23,334 bases of DNA from Candidatus Moraniibacteriota bacterium (GCA_016867255.1 VGKB01000008.1:1-23334); one strand, 5' to 3'. Counted from the first letter of the stretch, positions 13,703 to 19,303 are shown. The notes: generated by a model not told the origin, from the letters alone. Program-made: numbers and translations.

Positions 13703-14176
13703 ATGGATGTAAAGGATATGGAGAAGAGAATAGCTGAAATTAACGAAGAGATCGGGAAACTTTCCTACCCAATACACCTTCTCGAACTCGAGAAACATAA
13801 ACTTGAACGTCAGATTGCCATCGAAAAGGGGAAGGTAGCTGTTAATCTTTCTGATCTTCGGACGACAGGCGGCCATCTTTTTGAGAAGATGTCCAACGAG
13901 AAGATAAAGGGCGTAGACGACAGCAGATATTTTCGTTACGCTCAAGCGAGTATCCCTATCGCGAGAGCGGTTATCCCTTCATCAGAAAAAAGCGAGAGAT
14001 CGACTCCCGAGGAAACAATGGCCTATCACTGCCATTTCTGCGGTCTCTGGGTTGAGGGTAAACCGAACGAGTCAAGATATGACAGTATAGGCATACTTAC
14101 CGGATCCCGGGGGACAAGTTTCTACTGCTCTTTCTGCGGTGGATGGCTCGGAGAGTATGCCACGATGCATGCATAG
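13703..14176 (+). CDS. Coiled-coil / zinc-ribbon protein of unknown function
   Basis: I do not recognise the family. The 157-residue protein has a charged heptad-like N-terminal helix (about 3-45, MEKRIAEINEEIGKL .. ELEKHKLERQ), a linker, and a C-terminal ribbon. The ribbon has two knuckles, CHFC at 110-113 and CSFC at 142-145, suiting one structural zinc. There is no catalytic signature, signal peptide or membrane helix. It starts after a strong Shine-Dalgarno (AAGGAGGT, 8-nt spacing), has its own promoter candidate, and ends before a strong terminator, so it looks like a monocistronic accessory gene. DNA, RNA or protein binding is plausible but not shown. Confidence 0.75.
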   Translation: MDVKDMEKRIAEINEEIGKLSYPIHLLELEKHKLERQIAIEKGKVAVNLSDLRTTGGHLFEKMSNEKIKGVDDSRYFRYAQASIPIARAVIPSSEKSERSTPEETMAYHCHFCGLWVEGKPNESRYDSIGILTGSRGTSFYCSFCGGWLGEYATMHA

Positions 14177-14213
14177 ATAGCTAGGATAGCTAGCCAAATC
14201 AAACGCATTCCAC

Positions 14214-14250
14214 CAAGCGCTGCCAGGAGCAGCGCTTGAATTATTTTATT
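14214..14250 (+). terminator. Intrinsic terminator after the zinc-ribbon gene
   Basis: A perfect 9-bp stem CAAGCGCTG (14214-14222) / CAGCGCTTG (14230-14238) is followed by AATTATTTTATT. Confidence 0.75.
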
Positions 14251-14271
14251 GTATGCCTTCGAACGATTTTT

Positions 14272-14561
14272 TTAGTTTTCCTCTGTGTCTCCCCATCCAT
14301 GTCTGATTATAATCAATTTCATACTATTCTAATATTCTTAAGAATTTGAGAATGGTTAATTTATCACTAACCCATAAACCAGCGCGGGTGGCAAATTTGA
14401 CCTCAATTTTCATAACTTTAAATTATCAACAGAAAATTCTCTTATCTTTTTTTCAAATGTTTTCCTAGCCGCTTGGACCGAAACTGGATAACATTATTAG
14501 GCATTTTTTAACTTAATTTTGTCATCCCCGTCCGCGAATAATAAACTACTAGTGTTTTCAT
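14272..14561 (-). pseudogene. Gene-start remnants: flavodoxin-like and histidine-phosphatase-like
   Basis: Three short minus-strand frames lie in line. At 14561-14508, MKTLVVYYSRTGMTKLS then stop; this is a flavodoxin N-terminus with its phosphate-binding loop (usually SRTGNT). At 14413-14324 there is a 29-codon frame starting MKIEVKFATRAG, which I do not recognise. At 14322-14272, MKLIIIRHGWGDTEEN then stop; this is the N-terminus of a histidine phosphatase with the RHG motif and an apparent WGD insertion before TEEN. Each breaks off after the start, so this looks like debris of decayed genes rather than coding sequence. It lies where a third cassette would begin (from 14600 leftward). The similarities are short and unverified. 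Confidence 0.45.
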
Positions 14562-14594
14562 TTTTTGAGTTAAAGGGTCAAAAAAAACCATTCA

Positions 14595-14717
14595 TTATAA
14601 CGTTTCGGCATATCTGATGTTTGCTGTAGCGCCTGCCGGCCGGCAGGCAGGTAGCGAAGGCAAATATGGGTGGAGGCTTTTGCATAAAAGCCGTAACCAG
14701 ATATGCCGTGTTATCGG
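14595..14717 (-). other. attC-like recombination site 2 (end of cassette 2)
   Basis: Read on the minus strand: R'' CCGATAAC (14717-14710), A, L'' CGGCATATCTG (14708-14698), a variable part, L' CAGATATGCCG (14616-14606), AAAC, then R' GTTATAA (14601-14595). L''/L' pair perfectly over 11 bp. R'' is the exact complement of G plus the first seven bases of the same cassette (TTATCGG at 15200-15194), as expected for an excised circular integron cassette. The variable part holds a GGCTTTT/AAAAGCC hairpin and the CCTGCCGGCCGGCAGG palindrome (14631-14648). Its length of about 123 bp suits attC sites. Confidence 0.6.
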
Positions 14718-15200
14718 ATGTAAAATTTACATTTTTCATTGTGAAACCACCAAACTATTTTATCTTAGAATAATCGCCATTGATAATTTGTGTCTCAACT
14801 GTTTCAATTTCATCAATTATATAAGGTTGGTCTGGAATAGGATTAAGGAAAAAAATCTTTTTCTTTTTATAATGAGCATAACCAATTTCGAGGAAGGTGT
14901 TGGCACCAATATAATTTTCGATTTCCTTTTTCGTAATATTAACAACCAAAATAGCATCAGACTTTCTTATTTTATCCATATGTTCACCGATAAATTCAAA
15001 CTTCTTTTTCGCTTCTACACGACTTTTGCGATCATCTGACCAATAGTCAACACCTTCCGCCTGAACAGGCATTAGAACTTCATGCCCAAGATTTGAAAGA
15101 TTTTTTTCCGCTTTTTTCATTTGAGCCATAAATTTTATTGAGCCACAAATTGTGATAACCATATTTTTTGCACTAAAAATGTAAATTTTATTTCCGATAA
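14711..15200. repeat. 26-bp inverted repeats bounding cassette 2
   Basis: Positions 14711-14736 and 15175-15200 are reverse complements at 24 of 26 positions, enclosing the deoxyribosyltransferase-like gene. The outer 7 bp of the right copy are the cassette core site, and those of the left copy are R'' of the attC-like site. Confidence 0.85.
14755..15162 (-). CDS. Nucleoside 2-deoxyribosyltransferase-like protein (cassette 2)
   Basis: This 135-residue protein has a Rossmann-like start ITICGSIKFMAQMKKAEKNL and a mid part with GEHMDKIRKSDAILVVN. It then has YIGANTFLEIGYAHYKKKKIFFLNPIP, with E92 in the position of the catalytic glutamate of nucleoside 2-deoxyribosyltransferase-fold proteins. 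Those enzymes cleave or exchange bases on deoxynucleosides or nucleotides; the exact substrate cannot be read from sequence. The gene has no clear promoter or Shine-Dalgarno of its own and fills a 600-bp unit bounded by core sites. That is typical of an integron cassette and would depend on an external promoter. Confidence 0.75.
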   Translation of the reverse strand: MVITICGSIKFMAQMKKAEKNLSNLGHEVLMPVQAEGVDYWSDDRKSRVEAKKKFEFIGEHMDKIRKSDAILVVNITKKEIENYIGANTFLEIGYAHYKKKKIFFLNPIPDQPYIIDEIETVETQIINGDYSKIK

Positions 15201-15358
15201 TGTTTGCGTGTATGAGAAGTTTCGCCGACTTCCTTATATTTTATCATATAGGAGGCGAAATTTGGGTGAAGAAAAAAGCGCAACCTTTGAAAAATTATTA
15301 ACACATTTTTTCTTGCCAGTCCGCCTTTGGCGGAGAACCTGATACACGCTGTTAGGTG
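15195..15358 (-). other. attC-like recombination site 1 (end of cassette 1)
   Basis: On the minus strand: R'' CACCTAAC (15358-15351, fits RYYYAAC), A, L'' GCGTGTATCAGG (15349-15338), a variable part, L' ATACACGC (15213-15206), AAAC, then A and TTATCGG (15200-15194), where an R' would have G. L''/L' pair over 8 bp with further broken pairing. The order and the AAAC spacer are identical to the site at 14595-14717. The variable part includes TCCGCC/GGCGGA and TTTCGCC/GGCGAAA hairpins. At about 160 bp it is long for an attC, and the missing G weakens it. Confidence 0.5.
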
Positions 15359-16066
15359 ATGTTAAGAAAAATTTTTATGACAGCCTTGCAATTTCTCTTT
15401 CTATATTTGCTCTCGCTTGTTGTTCTAACTCTTTGCCCGCCTGCTCTGTAAAATAAATCCTTGGCCTGTTCAAGAAATCTTGCAAAACCTTTTTTCGACC
15501 AATGCGATATTGATCGTCTGGAACCCAAGAATATTCTTTGCGAATTCTTGCGGCATATTTATCATAAATCTCTTCGCTTGAACCCAATATTGCTAAATCA
15601 GCATCCAAAAAAATTGCCGAATCAGTGTCGTTTTCAATAACCTCATGTTTTACAGTAGCTCGAATTAATACCAAAACATGACTAACCACATCTTCAGAAA
15701 TGCCAAGCCGAGTTAAGTAATTTTGAGCATATTGTGCACTTTGTTCTTCATTATCTTTTGCTTTGGTGTCATACACAATATCGTGAAAATATGTAGCAAG
15801 TTTTACTCCGATACGGTCTTTAATTTTTTGCCCATACGCCTGTAGAAAGGCTAACATTTTTTCAATATGCTCAAAATTATGATATTCACGAGTTTCGGCT
15901 TGGTATTCTTCGGCAATTTTTTTGAATAATTCTTTTGCTTCGGTTCTTTTACTCTCATCAAATATGTTGCAAAAACTCTCTCGCGATACTTCGAGTTTTG
16001 TGTTTTCTTGGGCGGGCAATGATTCTGGTGAATGTGTCATAAAAATTTTTCTTAATTTCATCTAAC
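15351..16066. repeat. 32-bp inverted repeats bounding cassette 1
   Basis: Positions 15351-15382 and 16035-16066 are reverse complements at 29 of 32 positions. One copy contains the start codon region of the HD gene and the other contains its stop codon. The outermost bases are the core-site sequence (GTTAGATG) and the R'' box (CACCTAAC). Confidence 0.85.
15375..16061 (-). CDS. HD-superfamily metal-dependent phosphohydrolase (cassette 1)
   Basis: The 228-residue protein carries the HD signature of the predicted phosphohydrolase group with YHNFEHI (H61, H65) and YFHDIVYD (H93-D94) as metal ligands. Downstream acidic residues sit in FLDADLAILG. Members hydrolyse phosphate esters, often nucleotides, but the substrate here is unknown. 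The ATG at 16061 lies inside the core-site sequence GTTAGATG, leaving no room for a Shine-Dalgarno inside the unit; a second in-frame ATG at 16040 may be the true start. The start and stop regions both lie within the 32-bp inverted repeats. This suits the first cassette next to attI, read from a promoter in the attI/integrase region. Confidence 0.8.
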   Translation of the reverse strand: MKLRKIFMTHSPESLPAQENTKLEVSRESFCNIFDESKRTEAKELFKKIAEEYQAETREYHNFEHIEKMLAFLQAYGQKIKDRIGVKLATYFHDIVYDTKAKDNEEQSAQYAQNYLTRLGISEDVVSHVLVLIRATVKHEVIENDTDSAIFLDADLAILGSSEEIYDKYAARIRKEYSWVPDDQYRIGRKKVLQDFLNRPRIYFTEQAGKELEQQARANIEREIARLS

Positions 16067-16127
16067 TCGTTGTTATACGATGTATTTTCATAATTTCAAT
16101 TGAAATTTGTATATTATACGAAGTTAT
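16059..16127 (-). other. attI-like region between cassette 1 and the recombinase
   Basis: On the minus strand AACAACGAGTTAGATG ends at the cassette start. It resembles the integron attI core (…AACAAAGTTAGGC), with GTTAGAT fitting GTTRRRY. Two direct repeats of TTATACGA(T/A)GT (plus strand, from 16073 and from 16114) lie within 60 bp, as recombinase-binding repeats do in attI. The second contains TATACGAAGTTAT (16115-16127), identical to a loxP arm. The divergent recombinase starts 55 bp further. Confidence 0.45.
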
Positions 16128-16181
16128 TTTAAATTTAAACCACATAAAAACTACCCTAAATATAACTTTTTTCAATGGTCT

Positions 16182-16702
16182 ATGCAAACAGAACTTCAAA
16201 AAACAGAGCGAGAACTGAAAATCAAAAACTATAGTGCTAAAACTATAAAGAGTTATCTTTATGGTTTAAAGAAATACTTTTCCTTCAAAGCAAATAATTT
16301 AGCCGAACTTGATCAGAATAACATCAAGAATTTTTTACTTCACTGTGAGCAAAAAGGAATATCACCTCAAAGCAGAAACTTGTTTTTAAATGCTATCAAG
16401 TTTTATTACCGAAATGTCCTTAAAAAGAGGTACCAAAGAACACAAAACACAAACTTTTGTTATCGCTTGCTTACGGGGCAGGACTACGAGTAAGCGAAAC
16501 TATTGCACTAAAAGTGCAAGATTTAGACTTTGAAGAACTAACTGTGCATATCAAACAGGCAAAAGGGCAAAAAGACCGAATAAGCGTAATGCCGGAAAGC
16601 TTAGTTGCCAGTTTGAGAAATTTAATTGCTGGTAAAGTAGGTAATGATCTTGTCTTTGAGAGCGAACGAGGTGGAAAATTAACTATAAGAACAGCTCTTT
16701 AA
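16182..16702 (+). pseudogene. Broken Xer-type tyrosine recombinase/integrase
   Basis: The first frame (from ATG 16182) gives a clear core-binding domain, from NYSAKTIKSYLYGLKKYF to NAIKFYYRNVLKK. The reading then shifts: the second frame continues KNTKHKLLLSLAYGAGLRVSE, with the first catalytic Arg, and QAKGQKDRISVMPESL with the catalytic Lys. About 25-35 residues that normally join the two parts (LPKVLSKEEV-type linker) are missing. The protein also stops at LTIRTAL, before the HxxR, H/W and Tyr motifs. It is therefore deleted, frameshifted and truncated, and inactive as it stands. No IntI-specific insertion is seen, so it is Xer-like rather than classical IntI. It is divergent from the two cassettes, the position of an integron integrase. 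Confidence 0.8.
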
Positions 16703-16754
16703 TAAAAACCTGTTGAGGCAATTACTTGACGGGCTTTTATCAATACCAATTAAG

Positions 16755-16798
16755 CTAGGCGGAGCCCTGAACCGTATGGTTTAGGGCCTCTGGCCTAG
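16755..16798. repeat. Long imperfect hairpin next to the IS end
   Basis: CTAGGC..GGAG..CCCTGAACC (16755 on) pairs with GGTTTAGGG..CTCT..GCCTAG (to 16798) over about 19 bp, with small bulges and a GTAT loop. The left IS end is 12 bp away. It may be a recombination-site remnant or a preferred insertion neighbourhood; it has no T-tract. Confidence 0.65.
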
Positions 16799-16842
16799 GC
16801 GAAGTGATGTGTACCCTGTTTAGTGGACAATTTTCAAACCCT

Positions 16843-17655
16843 CTACCCTCGCCCCTCCAGCTGGGCCAAAAGATGGTTCCTGTATTCGACCGGGGCCATC
16901 TTTTGCTTTGTCCATTGTTTTCTTTCGCAGTTGTAGTATCGCATATATTCTCCGATTTTCAAATAGACTTCCTCGAACGACTTGCATGACCGGTATTCCA
17001 GCTCGTCCTTCATGTGGCCGAAGAAGGATTCCACGGGCGCGTTGTCTATGCAGTTTCCCTTGCCCGACATGGATTGGGCCATCCCTGTTTCCTGCACGGT
17101 TTTAATGTACGACGGGTTGGTGTAATGAAAGCCCTGGTCGGAATGGATCATGGCATCCGGGCACAGGTTCTGGGGCATGTTTTTTACCGTTTCCACTACC
17201 AGGAGCATATCGAGGTAAAGCGAGGCGTTCCAGGCCACCACCTCACCGCTGGCAACATCCTTCACCACTGACAAATACGCAAATCCTTGTAAAAACGGCA
17301 GATAGGTGATATCAGTGCAGAAAACCTTGAAAGGAACGATTTGGTAGAACTGCCTTTCCAGCTTGTTCGGAAATGTCCTGTGCTCCAGCCTTTTCTTCAT
17401 AATAGCTTTGTATGGGTTTCTTCTCCTCACCCTGGTTACCAGCTCGTATTTCCTCATAATCCGCTGTATTTTCTTGTGATTCATCTCCGGAAGCCTCATT
17501 TTGATGCTCCTCCAGCCCAATTTACCCTTGCCTTTCTCGAAGACTTCTTTGATCTTCAAGTAATCGCTGTAATCTTTATCCGGGAGATCAGCAGTTTTGA
17601 GCCATTTGTAGTATCCGCTCCTGGAAACCCCGGCCAGCCCGCAAAGGACATTCAC
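16843..17655 (-). CDS. IS3-family transposase OrfB (DDE integrase domain)
   Basis: The catalytic part of the transposase. The triad is D115 (VFCTDITYLP), D173 (MIHSDQGFHY) and E209 (NAPVESFFG), giving the DD(35)E spacing of the family. An HTH_21-like region precedes it (KGKLGWRSIKMRLPEMNHKKIQRIMRKY). The listed start is a GTG, but the frame continues upstream into orfA (KYRIIKKLESD). The active protein is therefore expected to be the OrfAB fusion made by -1 frameshifting. All residues appear intact, so the IS may be recently active. Confidence 0.93.
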   Translation of the reverse strand: MNVLCGLAGVSRSGYYKWLKTADLPDKDYSDYLKIKEVFEKGKGKLGWRSIKMRLPEMNHKKIQRIMRKYELVTRVRRRNPYKAIMKKRLEHRTFPNKLERQFYQIVPFKVFCTDITYLPFLQGFAYLSVVKDVASGEVVAWNASLYLDMLLVVETVKNMPQNLCPDAMIHSDQGFHYTNPSYIKTVQETGMAQSMSGKGNCIDNAPVESFFGHMKDELEYRSCKSFEEVYLKIGEYMRYYNCERKQWTKQKMAPVEYRNHLLAQLEGRG

Positions 17656-17663
17656 GTCGGATT

Positions 17664-18101
17664 CTAATTTTTTAATGATTCTGTATTTTTCGCAAGGCCT
17701 GAGTTTGACTCCGCTCTTTTGGCCCGGAGTTTGGCTAAAAAATCGTTTTCAGCTTCAAGGTATTTAACCTGGAGTTCCAACCGCTTGATTTTGTCTTTCG
17801 GCGTACTGTCCGGCCCCTTGTCGTATTGCACGCCGCCGGGCTTCAGGAGCCCTTCCATTCCGTGTTTCTTTACGATCTTTTTCCAGTCCCTCAATGTTAA
17901 GCGGAAGTAATACGGCTTCCATTTGCTAACCTCAAAACCCGATCGCTTCCAGATCTCTTTGGCTGTTACCCCTTCCTTATGCAATTCCAAAGCCCGTTTT
18001 TTGAATTCGTAAGTGTAGTTCACCGAATTATCGGTGCAACTGAAGACACAAGGGTTCTGCCTTAACCGGGCAATTTCTTCTTCCGAAAATGTAGTTCTCA
18101 T
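17664..18101 (-). CDS. IS3-family OrfA (HTH / leucine-zipper protein)
   Basis: The 145-residue protein recognises the IS ends. An HTH region (about 30-60: YTYEFKKRALELHKEGVTAKEIWKRSG) is followed by a second helical segment. A C-terminal zipper follows (about 102-130: KDKIKRLELQVKYLEAENDFLAKL), which in this family mediates multimerisation with OrfAB. The stop codon TAG directly follows the slippery heptamer A-AAA-AAT (17673-17667), so a -1 shift joins it to orfB. Confidence 0.9.
   Translation of the reverse strand: MRTTFSEEEIARLRQNPCVFSCTDNSVNYTYEFKKRALELHKEGVTAKEIWKRSGFEVSKWKPYYFRLTLRDWKKIVKKHGMEGLLKPGGVQYDKGPDSTPKDKIKRLELQVKYLEAENDFLAKLRAKRAESNSGLAKNTESLKN
17667..17673 (-). promoter_or_regulatory. 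Programmed -1 frameshift site of the IS
   Basis: On the minus strand the orfA frame reads TTA AAA AAT TAG. The heptamer A AAA AAT (17673-17667) fits the X XXY YYZ slippery pattern. A -1 shift gives ..AAA TTA GAA TCC GAC and continues into orfB. Confidence 0.75.
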
Positions 18102-18182
18102 GTTCTTTTGTTAAAGATTATTAATTATCTTAACAAAAGAAAACTGGACTTTGTGTCCACTTTATGGGGTACAGATCAAAGG

Positions 18183-18270
18183 CGGAGAGGGTGGGAGTCG
18201 AACCCACGGTCGCCGGGGAGGCGACACCGCATTTCGAGTGCGGCCCGATCGACCACTCTGGCACCTCTCC
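18183..18270 (-). tRNA. tRNA-Ser (anticodon CGA)
   Basis: On the minus strand the acceptor GGAGAGG (18270-18264) pairs with CCTCTCC (18190-18184), and the discriminator G is at 18183. The anticodon arm CCGCA-CTCGAAA-TGCGG gives anticodon CGA (codon UCG). A long variable arm (GTCGCC..GGCGAC) marks it as class II, and the T arm is GTGGG-TTCGACT-CCCAC. CCA is not encoded. Its 3' end faces the IS and the broken integrase, the usual side for integrase-driven insertion at tRNA genes. Confidence 0.96.
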
Positions 18271-18376
18271 AGACTGACTGAAAGTCAAAAAAACCGTATT
18301 CGCCTAACATACTCAAATTACCAGTTAACAACAACAAAATCAAGACAACATGCTTTTGGTAAAAATTATCCACTTG

Positions 18377-18392
18377 ATTCACATTCGTGAAT
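18377..18392. repeat. Small palindrome between tRNA-Ser and the PaaX-like gene
   Basis: ATTCAC (18377-18382) and GTGAAT (18387-18392) are perfect 6-bp arms around ATTC. It could be an operator for the tRNA or simply chance; nothing else is seen in the 152-bp gap. Confidence 0.3.
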
Positions 18393-18422
18393 ACAGTAGA
18401 TAATTTAATTTAAAGTGTAAAA

Positions 18423-19088
18423 TTATATTAAACCCTTCTCTTCAAAATACTCTCTGATAGTCTTTTTATCTGCAGGATCAAGCTTATCAACCCTCATCAC
18501 CGTTACATAAGATTCTATTCTGTAAAAACGGGATGCGAAATCAATTTCATTTCTGAGATCAAATGGGTAGAACCACAGTGTCCTTTGAAGAGGAAATAGA
18601 CCTAATTTTTTAACCTTTAACCTAAAGGAGTCAGCTCCGCTGCGATATTTGGTGGGAATATCCGCCGCTACCTGCCAAAACTTTCTATCCCATTTCTTTG
18701 GCTTTGGAATAAAAAGAGCTTCGTATTTAAGCTCACTTATTCTTCTAAGTCCCTTCTCGGTCAGAACAATCCTATGCTCGCCCCGCTCAAAAAAAGTCTT
18801 TATATAACCCTTTTGCCTTAAATAATAAAAGGTTTTTGTTATTTTTAAAGTTTTTTGCTGATAGTTTGACTTTTCCCCCAGTTTTAATTTTTGAAAAATC
18901 TTGATAGCCGCAAGCGCTCCAGGCATTACAGCGGCAATAGTCAAAACGCTTGATAACGCAAGTACTACCAATAATATTTTCCCGTAACCTCTTAATTGTT
19001 CTATCTGGCTTTCCGAGAGTTCTAAAATAGGTTTTGGGGAAGACAGTTTTACCGCTTTAGCCAATGATAGTTTGTGATAAGTCCTCAT
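18423..19088 (-). CDS. Membrane-anchored PaaX-like protein with winged helix and Cas2-like domain
   Basis: The 221-residue protein has a hydrophobic segment at about 37-64 (KILLVVLALSSVLTIAAVMPG) and a winged-helix-like part at about 75-120 (TKTFYYLRQKGYIKTFF .. IVLTEKGLRRISEL). A Cas2/PaaX-type ferredoxin-like domain at about 131-205 follows (WDRKFWQVAADIPTKYRSG .. LGLFPLQRTLWFYPF .. YVTVMRV). This domain order matches PaaX-type regulators, in which a Cas2-like fold follows the DNA-binding domain; it is not a CRISPR protein here since no cas genes or array are present. A membrane helix before the winged helix is unusual for PaaX. It is probably a transcriptional regulator of unknown targets. 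It is divergent from the histidine phosphatase gene. Confidence 0.7.
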   Translation of the reverse strand: MRTYHKLSLAKAVKLSSPKPILELSESQIEQLRGYGKILLVVLALSSVLTIAAVMPGALAAIKIFQKLKLGEKSNYQQKTLKITKTFYYLRQKGYIKTFFERGEHRIVLTEKGLRRISELKYEALFIPKPKKWDRKFWQVAADIPTKYRSGADSFRLKVKKLGLFPLQRTLWFYPFDLRNEIDFASRFYRIESYVTVMRVDKLDPADKKTIREYFEEKGLI

Positions 19089-19145
19089 TTTTATAAAATT
19101 AAACTGAACACTTAAAAATTACCTACTTATATTCCAATGAAATAA

Positions 19146-19187
19146 AAATGTCTACTCCTCTCACGAATGTAAGTTAAGTAGACATTT
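19146..19187. other. Hairpin in the divergent intergenic region
   Basis: AAATGTCTAC (19146-19155) and GTAGACATTT (19178-19187) are exact 10-bp complements with a 22-nt centre. It could be an operator for the adjacent PaaX-like regulator or a bidirectional RNA structure. Confidence 0.5.
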
Positions 19188-19260
19188 AACTACAGTAAAT
19201 TGATTATTGACTTTCAATTTGCTAATCCGGTTAAACATCGCTATATTGAGGGGGGAAAGC

Positions 19261-19266
19261 TATAAT
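19261..19266 (+). promoter_or_regulatory. Candidate -10 box for the histidine-phosphatase gene
   Basis: A perfect TATAAT lies 37 bp before the start codon. No good -35 is present at 16-18 bp; a GAGGGGGGAAAG run lies directly upstream. Confidence 0.4.
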
Positions 19267-19303
19267 AGTTTTAGGCAAATAAATAAAGAAAGCTTGACCA
19301 ATC

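Larger units (their letters stand above)
16810..18173 (-). mobile_element. IS3-family insertion sequence (about 1.36 kb)
   Basis: The ends are imperfect inverted repeats: TGTACCCTGTTTAGTGGACA from 16810 and, reverse-complemented, TGTACCCCATAAAGTGGACA from 18173. The element contains two overlapping-frame genes, orfA (HTH/leucine zipper) and orfB (DDE integrase), with a slippery A6T site between them. A possible 3-bp target duplication GAT is seen at 16806-16808 and 18174-18176 if one extra base is counted at the left end. It sits between the broken integrase and tRNA-Ser. Confidence 0.9.

Noticed and set aside
14617..15039. 140-residue plus-strand frame
   Set aside because: It is antisense to the attC-like site and to the deoxyribosyltransferase-like gene, with composition typical of a shadow frame.
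15301..15362. A short (about 60 bp) attC ending at the GTTAATA near 15301
   Set aside because: Its L boxes do not pair; the longer site using ATACACGC-AAAC at 15213-15202 pairs over 8 bp and matches the second site in layout.
16182..16702. Classical IntI integron integrase
   Set aside because: The IntI-specific extra segment before the second Arg box is not visible, and the available part reads as Xer-like; the integron-like call rests on the cassette sites instead.
18151..18390. Small plus-strand frame across the tRNA
   Set aside because: It lies over tRNA-Ser and the IS end and has no protein-like features.
18423..19088. CRISPR-Cas locus suggested by the Cas2-like domain
   Set aside because: There is no repeat-spacer array and no other cas gene in the window; the winged helix plus Cas2-like order fits PaaX-type regulators.
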